Assembly: GCA_022837245.1 (NCBI GenBank)
Contig: JALHHX010000052.1
Span: 1-13,550 of the forward strand
Length of the DNA: 13,550 bases
Origin: Lentisphaerota bacterium
GTDB lineage: Bacteria > Verrucomicrobiota > Kiritimatiellia > RFP12 > UBA3636
Direction of reading: 5' to 3'
Shown: positions 13,358 through 13,550 of the stretch, piece by piece
Position numbering within the stretch: position 1 is the stretch's first letter
How the letters are laid out: each line of letters opens with the position of its first letter
Program-made: the position numbers and the translations under genes
Notes under the pieces: model-generated
The model's database searches: none
The model's input: only the letters and a program-made list of their open reading frames with translations
What the model was told of the DNA's origin: nothing

Positions 13358-13550
13358 ATGAAATCCCTCAACCTGAACATCCTCCGCACACGCACCGCAT
13401 GCGGCCGCGCGGCCGCCGAATTCGGCGCCGAGCGCATACGCAAGGCACTCAAAGAAAGGGGCGAGGCGCGCGTGATCCTCGCGACCGGAGCCTCTCAGTT
13501 CGAAATGCTAAAAGCGCTGCTCACTCAAGAAGGCATCGACTGGAGCCGCG
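13358..13550 (+). CDS. NagB-like glucosamine-6-phosphate deaminase/isomerase family (partial, runs off right edge)
   Basis: The first 64 residues of a longer protein, open to the window edge. AAGGA (13346-13350) lies 7 bases before ATG 13358. After a strand/helix start (LNILRTR, then an alanine-rich helix around 14-32) comes VILATGASQFEMLKAL (38-53) and IDW (60-62). This matches the N-terminal sugar-phosphate-binding region of the NagB/6-phosphogluconolactonase superfamily (usual form LATGSTP-x-x-x-Y). The GASQFE variant resembles the glucosamine-6-phosphate isomerases I recall from PVC bacteria. Such enzymes convert glucosamine-6-phosphate to fructose-6-phosphate and ammonia; the catalytic residues lie beyond the edge, so the reaction is not confirmed. 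Same strand as the operon with a 69-base gap and a hairpin between, so it may be a separate unit. Confidence 0.75.
   Translation, partial: MKSLNLNILRTRTACGRAAAEFGAERIRKALKERGEARVILATGASQFEMLKALLTQEGIDWSR

Overview
The window looks like a GC-rich (roughly 60% by eye) chromosomal segment from a member of the PVC superphylum (Planctomycetota / Lentisphaerota / Verrucomicrobiota-Kiritimatiellota type). That placement is an inference. It rests on the pairing of a DUF6785/DUF6784-type membrane protein with an OPT-like 'peptide transporter', both of which I associate with that superphylum, and on the style of the NagB-like gene at the right edge. No rRNA, tRNA, CRISPR array or insertion sequence was seen.

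Layout. (1) Positions 1-141, minus strand: the first 47 codons of a divergently transcribed secreted protein that runs off the left edge. (2) Positions 142-836: about 700 bases without a convincing gene. This stretch holds a run of eight C, a pair of adjacent palindromes (239-273), a 48/49-bp tandem repeat (579-675) and, close to the operon, a probable extended -10 promoter overlapped by a perfect 7-bp dyad (747-770). (3) Positions 837-13288, plus strand: six tightly packed genes with gaps of 3, -8, 11, 10 and 13 bases. They encode a DUF6785-type polytopic protein with a beta-rich insertion, a 1691-residue fusion of an M28-peptidase-like ectodomain with an FtsX/MacB-type permease, a 699-residue OPT-like transporter, a 360-residue FtsX-type permease, and two LolD/MacB-type ABC ATPases. 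(4) A small hairpin (13308-13323), then from 13358 the start of a NagB/glucosamine-6-phosphate deaminase-like gene cut by the right edge.

How the genes may work together. Two FtsX-type permeases with two matching ATPases suggest one heteromeric type VII (LolCDE/MacB/FtsEX-like, mechanotransmission) ABC complex. Its giant permease carries a large extracytoplasmic domain related to M28 aminopeptidases, but the positions of the zinc ligands that I can align are replaced, so it probably binds rather than cuts. Two related OPT-like permeases are co-transcribed with it, one bearing a jelly-roll-like insertion. The whole reads as an uncharacterised envelope machine that couples ATP-driven conformational work to a pair of secondary-transporter-like channels, perhaps for peptides or peptidoglycan/glycan-derived material. 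This role is inferred; only the families and the gene order are seen.
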